A DNA stretch of 26,702 nt, taken from the NCBI GenBank assembly GCA_964435565.1, contig CAYSZR010000026.1:1-26702 (forward strand). Direction: 5' to 3'. Source of the stretch: QAMH01 sp964435565 (lineage in GTDB: Bacteria > Actinomycetota > Coriobacteriia > Coriobacteriales > QAMH01). Below, piece after piece: positions 8,131-15,756 of the stretch. Position numbers and translations under genes: made by a program. A model generated the notes under the pieces. The model did no database searches. It was not told the DNA's origin and saw nothing but the letters and a program-made list of their open reading frames with translations. Each line of letters begins with the position of its first letter. Within the stretch, counting starts at the first letter, position 1.

Positions 8131-8715
8131 ATGCGTATCGTTGCAGGCGAATTCAAAGGGAGGGCTATCAAAAGCCCTGACGAGAAGACGACAAGGCCCA
8201 CGACGGACCGTGTCAGAGAATCGATGTACTCATCGGTGTACTCGCGCATTCCCGACCTTGCCGGGATTTGCGTTCTCGATGCATTTGCCGGCAGCGGCGC
8301 ATTGGGTATCGAGGCATTGTCGCGTGGGGCATCGTCATGCACTTTTTTCGAGAACGATCGCGACGCGCGTCGTGTGCTGCAGTCGAATCTGGATTCTCTT
8401 GGCCTGAGCACGACTCGCGCGTGTGTCCGTGGTATCGATAGTTTTGCCTGTCCAAGCGGAGAAGGGCCTTTCGGGCTTGTCATGCTCGATCCGCCTTATG
8501 CGCATGAGCCAAGCGAACTCCACACTTTGCTCAAGTCGCTTTCTGCTCACGGCGAACTCGAGGATTCGTGCGTTATCGTCTATGAGCACGCGCTTGCAAA
8601 CAGGCAGGCGGTTGCAGATGAGTTTGCCGAGGATGATGCTTTTGTGCTGACGGGTCAGAAGAAGTATGGCAAAATCGGCGTGACGTACATGAGATACGAT
8701 AAACGTGAGGAATAA
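8131..8715 (+). CDS. rsmD: 16S rRNA (guanine966-N2)-methyltransferase RsmD
   Basis: 194 residues, with ATG after AAAGGAG at short spacing, one base after the recG stop. Motifs: MRIVAGEFKGRAI at the N-terminus, RPTTDRVRESM, the SAM-binding LDAFAGSGALGIEALSRGA, and the catalytic DPPY at 120-123. RsmD methylates the exocyclic amine of G966 of 16S rRNA during 30S assembly. Length is typical. The next gene, coaD, follows after 2 bp, a pairing widespread in bacteria. Confidence 0.95.
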   Translation: MRIVAGEFKGRAIKSPDEKTTRPTTDRVRESMYSSVYSRIPDLAGICVLDAFAGSGALGIEALSRGASSCTFFENDRDARRVLQSNLDSLGLSTTRACVRGIDSFACPSGEGPFGLVMLDPPYAHEPSELHTLLKSLSAHGELEDSCVIVYEHALANRQAVADEFAEDDAFVLTGQKKYGKIGVTYMRYDKREE

Positions 8716-8717
8716 GC

Positions 8718-9200
8718 ATGCGAAGAGTACTGGTCCCCGGCACTTTTGATCCCATAACCTTAGGGCATCTGGATGTCGTCAGACGCTCAAGTCAAATGTT
8801 CGACGAGGTCATTATCGGTGTCGCCGCTTCCCAGAATAAGGGCGGCGGGACGCTGTTCACACTCGAAGAACGCGTCGAGCTTGCAAAAGAGGTCACGGTA
8901 GAATTCGATAACGTGCAAGTTCGCTCGTTTGACAACCTCCTCGTCGATTTTGCAATGTCCCTTGACGTGACCGCCATCGTCAAAGGGTTGCGCGCCACCA
9001 CTGACTTCGAATACGAATTCCAGATGGCGATGCTCAACTACAAGCTCGAACCCACGCTTGAGACGCTGTTTGTCATGTCCTCGCCGGAATACATGTACGT
9101 CTCGTCTTCGATTGCAAAAGAAATCGCGTCGCTTGGCGGCGTTACCAAGAGTCTTGTCCCGCCCCTGATAGAGAAAGCGCTCAAAGACAAGCTTGCATAA
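8718..9200 (+). CDS. coaD: Phosphopantetheine adenylyltransferase CoaD
   Basis: 160 residues, the usual length. The N-terminal nucleotidyltransferase motif GTFDPITLGH (T14-x-x-H17) binds ATP. VKGLRATTDFEYEFQMA and YMYVSSSIAKEIA (variant of the ISSxxVRE loop) complete the family signature. The enzyme makes dephospho-CoA from 4'-phosphopantetheine and ATP, the step before the last in CoA synthesis. GAGG in the end of rsmD gives the ribosome site. CoA supply fits the neighbouring acyl and biotin-carboxylase genes. A 161-bp gap follows, ending the tight upstream run. Confidence 0.96.
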   Translation: MRRVLVPGTFDPITLGHLDVVRRSSQMFDEVIIGVAASQNKGGGTLFTLEERVELAKEVTVEFDNVQVRSFDNLLVDFAMSLDVTAIVKGLRATTDFEYEFQMAMLNYKLEPTLETLFVMSSPEYMYVSSSIAKEIASLGGVTKSLVPPLIEKALKDKLA

Positions 9201-9361
9201 TCCAGCGCGCCACTCGATACCGCTTTCAGGCCCCTTAAGACCACTCCCTGCCCATCGGTAAAAAGTGAGCGCCATCAGCTTGTATTCGTCTATAATGAAT
9301 GGCTCTATAACCACATCTGGGCTTTGCCTGGCCCATGCATCTTGAGAAGAGGAGGCGCTAC
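9201..9361 (+). promoter_or_regulatory. coaD-oadA spacer with consensus -10 box
   Basis: This 161-bp spacer holds a perfect TATAAT at 9291-9296, about 65 bp ahead of the next start codon. No good -35 box is present at 17 bp (AGCGCC at 9268-9273; GTGAGC at 9265-9270 is too far), so the promoter may need an activator. I see no hairpin-plus-T terminator for the upstream operon here. Confidence 0.45.
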
Positions 9362-11212
9362 ATGAAGCCCTTGCACATCATGGACACGACCCTGCGCGAT
9401 GCACATCAGTCGCTGTGGGCGACGCGCATGGAGACGGGTGACATGCTTCCTATCCTGTCAAAACTCGACCAGGTCGGCTATTGGTCATTGGAAATGTGGG
9501 GCGGGGCGACGTTTGACACCTGCCTGCGTTTTCTTGATGAAGACCCCTGGGATCGTCTGCGCGTCATAAAGCAGCATTGTCCCCATACGCCGTTGCAGAT
9601 GCTGACTCGAGGTCAGAATCTTATCGGCTACCATCATTATTCGCGAGAGATCGTGAATCGCTTCATCAAGGCATCACATCGCAACGGTATCGATGTCTTT
9701 CGCGTGTTCGATGCGCTCAATGATATCCGCAACGTCGTCGATAGCGCCGAAGCTCTCAATGAATGCGGGGCGCATTTCGAGGGATCCATCAGCTACACGA
9801 TGAGCCCTGTGCATACGCTCGATTCCTATGTCGAATACGCGCAAGCGCTTAAGGAAGTCGGCGCTAAGTCGATCTGCATCAAAGATATGGCCGGCATGCT
9901 CACGCCGTTTCGCACCGAGCGCCTGGTCAAGGCACTCAATCAGGAAATCGGATTGCCCGTGCACGTGCACTGCCATTACGTCGGCGGTATGGCACCGGCC
10001 AACTACATCAAAGCCGCAGAGGCCGGTGCGTCCATCGTCGACACGGCATCCGCTCCGCTCGCATTCGGCAATTCGCAGCCTGCCGTCGAGATGATCGTCG
10101 CGGCGCTCAAGGAATCCGAATACGACACGGGCCTTGATATCGAGCTTCTCTTCGAAATTGCTGATTACTGGGAAGGGATTCGCAAGAAGCGCGGCTATAA
10201 GCGGGGTATTTCCACGCTGTCGCATATGCGCGTCTACAGTCATCAGGTCCCAGGTGGCATGATGTCGAATCTCGTGAGCCAGCTTGAGATTCAAAAAGCG
10301 TCCGATCGTATGGATGAAGTGCTCCGTGAGATACCGCGCGTGCGTGCTGAAGTAGGCTATCCGCCACTGGTGACTCCCATGTCGCAGATTGTCGGCACGC
10401 AGTCGGTTTTCAATGTCTTGACCGGCAAACGCTGGTCTGTCATCTCAAAAGAGATGAGGGATTATATCTCTGGTTATTATGGCAAGGCTCCGGGCAAGAT
10501 CGATCCAGAGATCCAGAAGATCGTGCTTGGCAACAGTCAGCCGCTTGCGCCTGATGTCGCCCCCGGATCGCTGGTCACGACAAGCTATGACGAGCTCGCA
10601 GAGGAAATCGGCGATCTTGCGAAGAGCGAAGAAGACGTTTTGATGTATGCCATGTTCCCCAACGAGGCACGGCAATATCTTGAGAAGAAACATAGGACGG
10701 AAACGACCAATTTCCTGATGAACGATGCGGTCAGCATTACCAAGGAGGAAGATTACGTGGATATCGCACAAATTCGTGATCTCGTGAAACTCGTCGAGGA
10801 AAGCGGCGTTGGAGAGATCACCGTCGAAGAAGCCGGTGCCAAGGTCACCATTCGCACGCCGGGTATGATTCCGGCCCCCGTTGCCTATGCGGCAGCGCCC
10901 GCTCAGGCACAGCCCGCTTCTTCTGCGGCAGCGCCTGCTGCTGCGCAAGCTACGCGTCCTGCATCGTGGAAACCCATCAAGGCGCCTATGGTTGGCACGT
11001 TTTATTCGGCGCCGTCTCCCGATGCCGATGCTTTCGTGAAAGAAGGCGACAAAGTTGGCGCAGGCGATACGCTGTGTATCGTCGAGGCTATGAAGCTCAT
11101 GAATGAAATCACCGCTGAAGAGATGTGTGTCGTGCGCGAGGTGTGCAGCGAGAACGCGGCGCCCGTGGAATTTGGCACTGCCATGTTCTATGTCGAGCCC
11201 GTTTCCGAATAG
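9362..11212 (+). CDS. Carboxyltransferase (PycB/OadA/5S type) fused to a complete AccB
   Basis: 616 residues from ATG 9362, 7 nt after GGAGG (an upstream in-frame ATG at 9335 has no such site). Residues 1-450 are a metal-dependent biotin carboxyltransferase TIM barrel plus its helical domain: MDTTLRDAHQSLWATRM (metal aspartate), CIKDMAGM (lysine expected to be carbamylated), HVHCHY (metal histidines), VPGGMMSN and PPLVTPMSQIVGTQ. These transfer CO2 between carboxybiotin and pyruvate/oxaloacetate. Residues 466-616 are AccB-like from end to end: VDIAQIRDLVKLVEESGVGE, a beta region, an Ala/Pro linker, then APMVGTFY, a SPDADAF thumb and EAMKLMN with biotinyl Lys578. Standard PycB/OadA proteins carry a different biotin domain and no AccB N-terminus. 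With AccC next door it likely forms a split pyruvate carboxylase; no OadB or OadG pump subunit is nearby. Confidence 0.9.
   Translation: MKPLHIMDTTLRDAHQSLWATRMETGDMLPILSKLDQVGYWSLEMWGGATFDTCLRFLDEDPWDRLRVIKQHCPHTPLQMLTRGQNLIGYHHYSREIVNRFIKASHRNGIDVFRVFDALNDIRNVVDSAEALNECGAHFEGSISYTMSPVHTLDSYVEYAQALKEVGAKSICIKDMAGMLTPFRTERLVKALNQEIGLPVHVHCHYVGGMAPANYIKAAEAGASIVDTASAPLAFGNSQPAVEMIVAALKESEYDTGLDIELLFEIADYWEGIRKKRGYKRGISTLSHMRVYSHQVPGGMMSNLVSQLEIQKASDRMDEVLREIPRVRAEVGYPPLVTPMSQIVGTQSVFNVLTGKRWSVISKEMRDYISGYYGKAPGKIDPEIQKIVLGNSQPLAPDVAPGSLVTTSYDELAEEIGDLAKSEEDVLMYAMFPNEARQYLEKKHRTETTNFLMNDAVSITKEEDYVDIAQIRDLVKLVEESGVGEITVEEAGAKVTIRTPGMIPAPVAYAAAPAQAQPASSAAAPAAAQATRPASWKPIKAPMVGTFYSAPSPDADAFVKEGDKVGAGDTLCIVEAMKLMNEITAEEMCVVREVCSENAAPVEFGTAMFYVEPVSE
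10742..10748 (+). promoter_or_regulatory. Internal Shine-Dalgarno AAGGAGG ahead of the AccB part
   Basis: AAGGAGG lies inside the fused gene, 8 nt before an in-frame GTG at 10757 that encodes the first residue of the AccB homology. Strength and spacing are ideal for initiation. It also encodes Lys-Glu-Glu, so chance is possible. Confidence 0.55.
10757..11212 (+). CDS. accB: Possible free AccB (BCCP) from an internal start
   Basis: If translation starts at the internal GTG, the product is 151 residues, close to the usual length of stand-alone AccB. It would begin M-D-I-A-Q-I-R-D-L, the normal AccB N-terminus, and carry the biotinyl lysine at residue 113. It shares frame and stop with the carboxyltransferase fusion. 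accC starts 18 bp downstream, as in the common accB-accC order. Either it is expressed as a second product or the site is a relic of the time when accB was a separate gene. This is an inference from motif placement; no direct evidence of expression is available. Confidence 0.45.
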   Translation: MDIAQIRDLVKLVEESGVGEITVEEAGAKVTIRTPGMIPAPVAYAAAPAQAQPASSAAAPAAAQATRPASWKPIKAPMVGTFYSAPSPDADAFVKEGDKVGAGDTLCIVEAMKLMNEITAEEMCVVREVCSENAAPVEFGTAMFYVEPVSE

Positions 11213-11230
11213 GGAAGGCGAATCTCACGA

Positions 11231-12595
11231 ATGCTTGAGAAGATACTGATAGCCAATCGAGGCGAGATCGCCTTGCGTGTCGTGCGTGCTGCGCACGAGT
11301 TGGGCATCAAGTGCGTTGCGGTCTATTCCGAAGCGGACGAAGATACGCGTGCCGTTGAGATGGCCGATGAACGTGTCTGCATCGGGCCGGCACCTTCGGC
11401 GCTTTCTTATCTGAATATCTCCAATATCATCGGTGCGGCCCAGATCACGGGTGCGCAGGCAATCCATCCTGGGTACGGCTTTTTGTCCGAAAACGCGGAT
11501 TTTGCCCGTGCCTGTGCCGAAAACGACATCATCTTCATCGGCCCATCGGCTGATTGTATCGATGCCCTGGGAAATAAGGCCGCGGCCAAGGCGACCATGA
11601 AGAAGCTTGGCGTCCCCACGGTTCCCGGCAGCGATGGGCCTGTGGAAAGCGTCGAGGAAGCACGCGCGTTTGCGCACGAAGTTGGCTATCCGGTGCTTAT
11701 CAAGGCATCTGCCGGCGGTGGCGGCAAGGGCATGCGCGAAGCACATGATGATTCCGAACTTGAGAAGATGTATACCGCCGCGCGTACCGAAGCGGCAAAC
11801 GCTTTCGGCAATGACGAGGCGTATCTTGAAAAGCTCATCGCGCGTCCCCGTCATGTCGAGATTCAGGTTCTTGCCGATGCGCATGGCAATGCCATGCATC
11901 TTTGCGAACGCGATTGTTCGATTCAGCGACGCCACCAAAAGCTTATCGAAGAAGCGCCGTGTCCCGTTATCGACGAGGCGACGCGTCAGGCAATGGGCGA
12001 GGCCGCCCTCAAGGCTGTACGTGGTGTTGGCTATCAAAACGCAGGCACCATCGAATTTCTGCTCGATACTGACGGACGCTTCTATTTTATGGAGATGAAC
12101 ACGCGCGTTCAGGTCGAGCATCCGGTATCAGAACAGATCACCGGGGTCGATATCATCAAGCAACAGCTGATAATCGCATCGGGCGAACCGATGACGTGCG
12201 CGGGTCTGGCACCGCTTTCTCCAAAAGCGTGTGCTATCGAATTTCGAATCAACGCAGAAGATCCCGATCATGATTTTCGTCCCTGTCCGGGCACGATCAC
12301 GCGCTTCGACGTCCCCGGCGGTCCTGGCGTGCGTGTTGATACGCATCTGCGTGCAGGTGATACGATACCGCCTACCTACGATTCGCTCATGGCGAAGCTC
12401 ATCGTATGGGGCGATACGCGTGAAGAGGCGATTGCCCGTGGCAAACGTGCGCTCGACGAGCTCGTTATAGAAGGAGTCGCGACGACGATTCCCTTCCATC
12501 GGCATGTGCTCGAGAACGCGACGTTCAATTCTGGCAAGGTCTATACGGACTTCATCGAGTCCGAAATGAATGGAGGCAGTTTTGAAGGAAACTGA
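11231..12595 (+). CDS. accC: Biotin carboxylase AccC / PycA-type subunit
   Basis: 454 residues, the usual length. The N-terminal domain begins MLEKILIANRGEIALRV; IHPGYGFLSEN follows, and the ATP-grasp region includes IKASAGGGGKGMR (glycine-rich loop), RPRHVEIQVLAD and MEMNTRVQVEHPVSE. The enzyme carboxylates biotin on BCCP with ATP and bicarbonate. Its partner is almost certainly the AccB module encoded just upstream, whether fused or free. Whether it serves acetyl-CoA carboxylase, pyruvate carboxylase or both depends on AccA/AccD, which are not in the window. The 3' end overlaps the next gene by a few codons, so yqhY is probably translationally coupled. The ribosome site is weak. Confidence 0.95.
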   Translation: MLEKILIANRGEIALRVVRAAHELGIKCVAVYSEADEDTRAVEMADERVCIGPAPSALSYLNISNIIGAAQITGAQAIHPGYGFLSENADFARACAENDIIFIGPSADCIDALGNKAAAKATMKKLGVPTVPGSDGPVESVEEARAFAHEVGYPVLIKASAGGGGKGMREAHDDSELEKMYTAARTEAANAFGNDEAYLEKLIARPRHVEIQVLADAHGNAMHLCERDCSIQRRHQKLIEEAPCPVIDEATRQAMGEAALKAVRGVGYQNAGTIEFLLDTDGRFYFMEMNTRVQVEHPVSEQITGVDIIKQQLIIASGEPMTCAGLAPLSPKACAIEFRINAEDPDHDFRPCPGTITRFDVPGGPGVRVDTHLRAGDTIPPTYDSLMAKLIVWGDTREEAIARGKRALDELVIEGVATTIPFHRHVLENATFNSGKVYTDFIESEMNGGSFEGN

Positions 12596-12950
12596 ACAAG
12601 GTTATGCGATCGGCGGGATCACCGTCGCCCCCGGCGTAATCGAAACGATCATCTCGCTTGCCGCTGCAGAGGTACCTGGTGTTGCCGGTGTGGGTACGGC
12701 GGGCGCCATATCGACGATCATGTCTGCATTCAATGCAGGCAAGGCCATTCCAACAGGTGGCGTTCAGATCAGCATCGAAGAAGACGAGCGTGTCGCCGTT
12801 TCCATCACGGTACAGGCTTTCTATGGGTATCGTCTTATTGAAATCGCCGAAGGCGTGCGCAACGCCGTCACCGAAGCGCTTGCGGCGCAGATCGGCGTCG
12901 AAGTGACCGCCGTCGACGTGCATGTCGACGCGCTTTCGTTCGAAGAGTAG
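12582..12950 (+). CDS. yqhY: Asp23/Gls24 family protein, YqhY type
   Basis: 122 residues from TTG at 12582, 5 nt after GGAGG. An in-frame ATG at 12570 would add four residues but has no ribosome site. It overlaps the end of accC by 14 nt. Family marks: ITVAPGVIETIISLAAAEVPGVAGV, then VQISIEEDERVAVSITVQAFYGYRL and a closing VTAVDVHVD. In Bacillus the order accB-accC-yqhY-nusB is the same, and loss of YqhY there is reported to select for suppressors in acetyl-CoA carboxylase genes, suggesting a regulatory role on the enzyme. The same role is a reasonable inference here. It is the second Asp23/Gls24 protein in the window. Confidence 0.87.
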   Translation: MKETEQGYAIGGITVAPGVIETIISLAAAEVPGVAGVGTAGAISTIMSAFNAGKAIPTGGVQISIEEDERVAVSITVQAFYGYRLIEIAEGVRNAVTEALAAQIGVEVTAVDVHVDALSFEE

Positions 12951-12957
12951 GCGATAT

Positions 12958-13431
12958 ATGTCCTCTGTTCAACATGAACATACCGCAGCTCGACGCGAGG
13001 CCTTGCAGGTGCTGTATGGAAACGAGCTCGCAGGTGATCTTGACGATAGGTCCATGCTGCTTATTCCCGAATGTCCTGCAGGCGTGAGCGATAATGATCT
13101 TGTCGGTATCGATCTTGCCGAATATGCACGTGAACTTATCGACGGGGTCGACGAGCATGTCGATCAGATAGACGCATGGATTGCCGAGACGGCAGAGAAC
13201 TGGACGCTCGAACGTATGCCCGTCGTCGATCGTAATATTATTCGTCTTGCCACATATGAAATCGCCTATTGCGATGATATTCCCACGGGTGTCGCTATCA
13301 ACGAGGCCGTCGAGATGGCGAAGATGTTTGGCACAGACGAATCCCCGAAGTTCGTGAACGGCGTGCTTGGTCGTATTGCGAGCCAGGTATGCGGCGAAGA
13401 TATTTCGGCGCCGCAAAAAGACGAAGCATAG
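12958..13431 (+). CDS. nusB: Transcription antitermination factor NusB
   Basis: 157 residues from ATG 12958, 7 bp after yqhY. A longer frame from 12922 runs into yqhY and was not used. NusB marks: TAARREALQVLYGNEL at the N-terminus, WTLERMPVVDRNIIRLATYEI and the C-terminal VAINEAVEMAKMFG ... KFVNGVLGRI. NusB with NusE binds boxA RNA and supports rRNA antitermination. In Bacillus it also follows yqhY. An insertion between helix 1 and helix 3 regions makes it slightly longer than average. Confidence 0.94.
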   Translation: MSSVQHEHTAARREALQVLYGNELAGDLDDRSMLLIPECPAGVSDNDLVGIDLAEYARELIDGVDEHVDQIDAWIAETAENWTLERMPVVDRNIIRLATYEIAYCDDIPTGVAINEAVEMAKMFGTDESPKFVNGVLGRIASQVCGEDISAPQKDEA

Positions 13432-13537
13432 TATCGAGGTATCCGATTGCTGCGGATTGGTGCGCTTGCAGGTGCTTTGCCCGCTGAAGGCACTGTCTGC
13501 GTATCGAAGCCGACCTCAAAGGGCAAGGGAGTATAGG

Positions 13538-13822
13538 ATGGCGAAAGAATCATACGAGACTTTTGGCGAGGTCCGTGCGCGGCTTGACGAAATCGTCGTC
13601 GAAGTACGCAACAAGGACCTTTCGCTCGAGAAGAGCCTCGATCTGTATGAGGAGGCCATCAAGCTCGGGAACCGTTGTGCGGAACTTGTCGATAAGCCCG
13701 ATTACACGCCAGAAGAAGCCGCGCTTGCCAGCGAGGCGATCGAGATAGAAGGCGCAAGCGTGCAGATGGGCCAACTGGCATCCGATAAAGACGAATCACC
13801 TGTTTCCCAGACACAAGAGTAG
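13538..13822 (+). CDS. xseB: Exodeoxyribonuclease VII small subunit XseB
   Basis: 94 residues from ATG 13538. Longer frames upstream run back into nusB and have no family similarity. The core TFGEVRARLDEIVVEVRNKDLSLEKSLDLYEEAIKLGNRCAELV is the XseB helical hairpin (read here in pieces: E-V-R-A-R-L-D-E-I-V and L-S-L-E-K-S-L-D-L-Y-E-E). The last ~35 residues are acidic and variable. XseB binds XseA to form the single-strand exonuclease VII. xseA is normally next to it but is absent here, as are folD and ispA, which accompany it in Bacillus. A 106-bp spacer separates it from nusB. Confidence 0.9.
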   Translation: MAKESYETFGEVRARLDEIVVEVRNKDLSLEKSLDLYEEAIKLGNRCAELVDKPDYTPEEAALASEAIEIEGASVQMGQLASDKDESPVSQTQE

Positions 13823-13829
13823 CGATATT

Positions 13830-15698
13830 TTGGCAACTAAGATTCTAAATACCATTGATTCACCCGCGGACCTCAAGGGCTTGAGCTACGAGGAACTTGA
13901 CAGGCTCGCCTTCGAGATACGCGCTCAGATGATTGCCGCGACGTCATTGCATGGCGGGCACCTTGCCCCCTCGCTGGGCGCCGTCGAGCTCATCCTTGCT
14001 CTTCACCGCGTGCTCGACTGCCCGCGTGATCGCATCATCTTTGATGTGGGTCATCAGGCTTATGCACACAAGCTCGTCACCGGACGTCGTGAATGCTTCA
14101 ACACGCTTCGTACCTTCGATGGTATCTCCGGCTTTCCCAAGATCACCGAAAGCGAATATGACTCGCATGATTCGGGACACGCATCCGATTCTCTGTCCAC
14201 TGCCTTGGGTTATGCCTTGGCGCGCGATTTAAACGGCGAGGATTCGGTGATTGCGGCGCTTATCGGCGATGCGTCATTTACCGGCGGGATGGCAATGGAG
14301 GCCCTTAACGATATAGGGCGTGCCAATACCCCGATTATCATCATTTTGAATGACAATGGTATGTCCATCTCGCCAAATGTGGGTGGGTTCGCCGCGTATC
14401 TTGCAAAGGTGCGTATGTCGAGCCAATATACGAGCCTGCGCGATCAGATAGAAGACGCCTTTAACGCAAGCGGGACGGTAGGGCGTCTGCTCATGAAGGG
14501 TGGCAATGCCGTCAAGGAATCGTTCAAGCAGTTCGTGCTGCCTGGTTCCACTTTTCTCGAGGGCTTTGGCATTACCTATATCGGTCCGGTTAACGGGCAT
14601 GATACCCCCATGCTTGAAAGAATCATCACGGCCGCCAAAGAACTCGAGGGCCCTGTCGTCATTCATGCGGTGACGAAGAAGGGCAAAGGTTATGGTCCTG
14701 CAGAACAGAGCCCCGCGAGCTTCCATGGTATCGGTCCTTTTGACATCGAAACTGGAAAGCAGGCCCCCAAGGGCATTACGCCCACTTGGACCTCGGTTTT
14801 TTCTGATGAGATCGTGAAACTTGCAGCAGATGACGAGGATATCGTTGCCATTACCGCCGCTATGGCAGACGGAACGGGCCTGCATGCATTTTCACAGGCC
14901 TATCCCGATCGTTTCTTCGACGTCGGAATTGCAGAGGGCCATGCGGTTGGAATGGCCAGCGCGCTCGCGCTTGCTGGCAAAAAACCGGTGGTTGCCATCT
15001 ATTCGACGTTCTTGCAGCGTGCTGTCGATCAGATGATCGTCAACGTCGCCTTGCAAAAACAGCATGTCGTCTTCTGCTTGGACCGTGCTGGGTTGGTGGG
15101 CGATGACGGCCCGACGCATCATGGTGCATTTGATCTGTGTTATCTGCGCATGATTCCCGGTATGCGTATTATCGTTCCAGCATCTGATGAGGAGCTTCGG
15201 GCTGCTTTGCGCTGTGCGCTTGCGCTCGAGGGCCCCGTTGCCATTCGATATCCTCGTGGCGGTGCGCCGGTGGCAGATGCCCCGTGCGACGATTGGGAAG
15301 TTGGCAAAGCCGTCCAACTTCGCGAGGGCGCAGATGGCGCATTGCTTGCCGCTGGAGAGATGGTCGAGATGGCGACGCAGGTGGCTGCTCAACTTCAGAC
15401 AGATGGTCTGGACCTCGCCGTGTGGGACATGCGCTGGGTCAAGCCTATCGATGACGATGCTGTTTCCCAAGCTGCCAAGACAGGCCATATTTTCACGCTT
15501 GAAGACAATGCGATCACGGGTGGATTTGGTTCGGCCGTGCTCGAATCCCTGGCCGATGCGCGAAGCACCTGCCACGTCAAACGTTTCGGTCTTCCGGATT
15601 CCTTTGTATCCCAAGGATGTATCGACAGGCTTTTTGAGTCGATTGGCCTCGATGTCGATAGCATCGCCCGGGAAATCATCGCAGAATGCAAGGACTAG
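13830..15698 (+). CDS. dxs: 1-deoxy-D-xylulose-5-phosphate synthase
   Basis: 622 residues starting at TTG 13830, 7 bp after xseB; no later ATG would keep the conserved N-terminus. Motifs: SLHGGHLAPSLG (active-site histidines near 41-44), FDVGHQAYAHKL, the ThDP-binding GDASFTGG (146-153) with ILNDN, then the transketolase pyrimidine-binding region with DVGIAEGHAVGMA and DRAGLVGDDGPTHHG. The enzyme condenses pyruvate and glyceraldehyde-3-phosphate to DXP, the first step of the MEP isoprenoid pathway, and DXP also feeds thiamine and pyridoxal phosphate. The usual GDG of the ThDP motif reads GDA here. Length is normal. Position between xseB and tlyA follows the Bacillus order minus ispA. Confidence 0.96.
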   Translation: MATKILNTIDSPADLKGLSYEELDRLAFEIRAQMIAATSLHGGHLAPSLGAVELILALHRVLDCPRDRIIFDVGHQAYAHKLVTGRRECFNTLRTFDGISGFPKITESEYDSHDSGHASDSLSTALGYALARDLNGEDSVIAALIGDASFTGGMAMEALNDIGRANTPIIIILNDNGMSISPNVGGFAAYLAKVRMSSQYTSLRDQIEDAFNASGTVGRLLMKGGNAVKESFKQFVLPGSTFLEGFGITYIGPVNGHDTPMLERIITAAKELEGPVVIHAVTKKGKGYGPAEQSPASFHGIGPFDIETGKQAPKGITPTWTSVFSDEIVKLAADDEDIVAITAAMADGTGLHAFSQAYPDRFFDVGIAEGHAVGMASALALAGKKPVVAIYSTFLQRAVDQMIVNVALQKQHVVFCLDRAGLVGDDGPTHHGAFDLCYLRMIPGMRIIVPASDEELRAALRCALALEGPVAIRYPRGGAPVADAPCDDWEVGKAVQLREGADGALLAAGEMVEMATQVAAQLQTDGLDLAVWDMRWVKPIDDDAVSQAAKTGHIFTLEDNAITGGFGSAVLESLADARSTCHVKRFGLPDSFVSQGCIDRLFESIGLDVDSIAREIIAECKD

Positions 15699-15756
15699 CG
15701 GAAATTTTAGCATTGGGCACGTCTCCTGCCTGCCGAAAGCCGGTGGTGTTGTGAAG

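Noticed and set aside
15187..15756. Long N-terminal extension of tlyA into dxs
   Set aside because: The frame merely stays open through dxs; TlyA homology begins at MRLDQLLIERG (15757).
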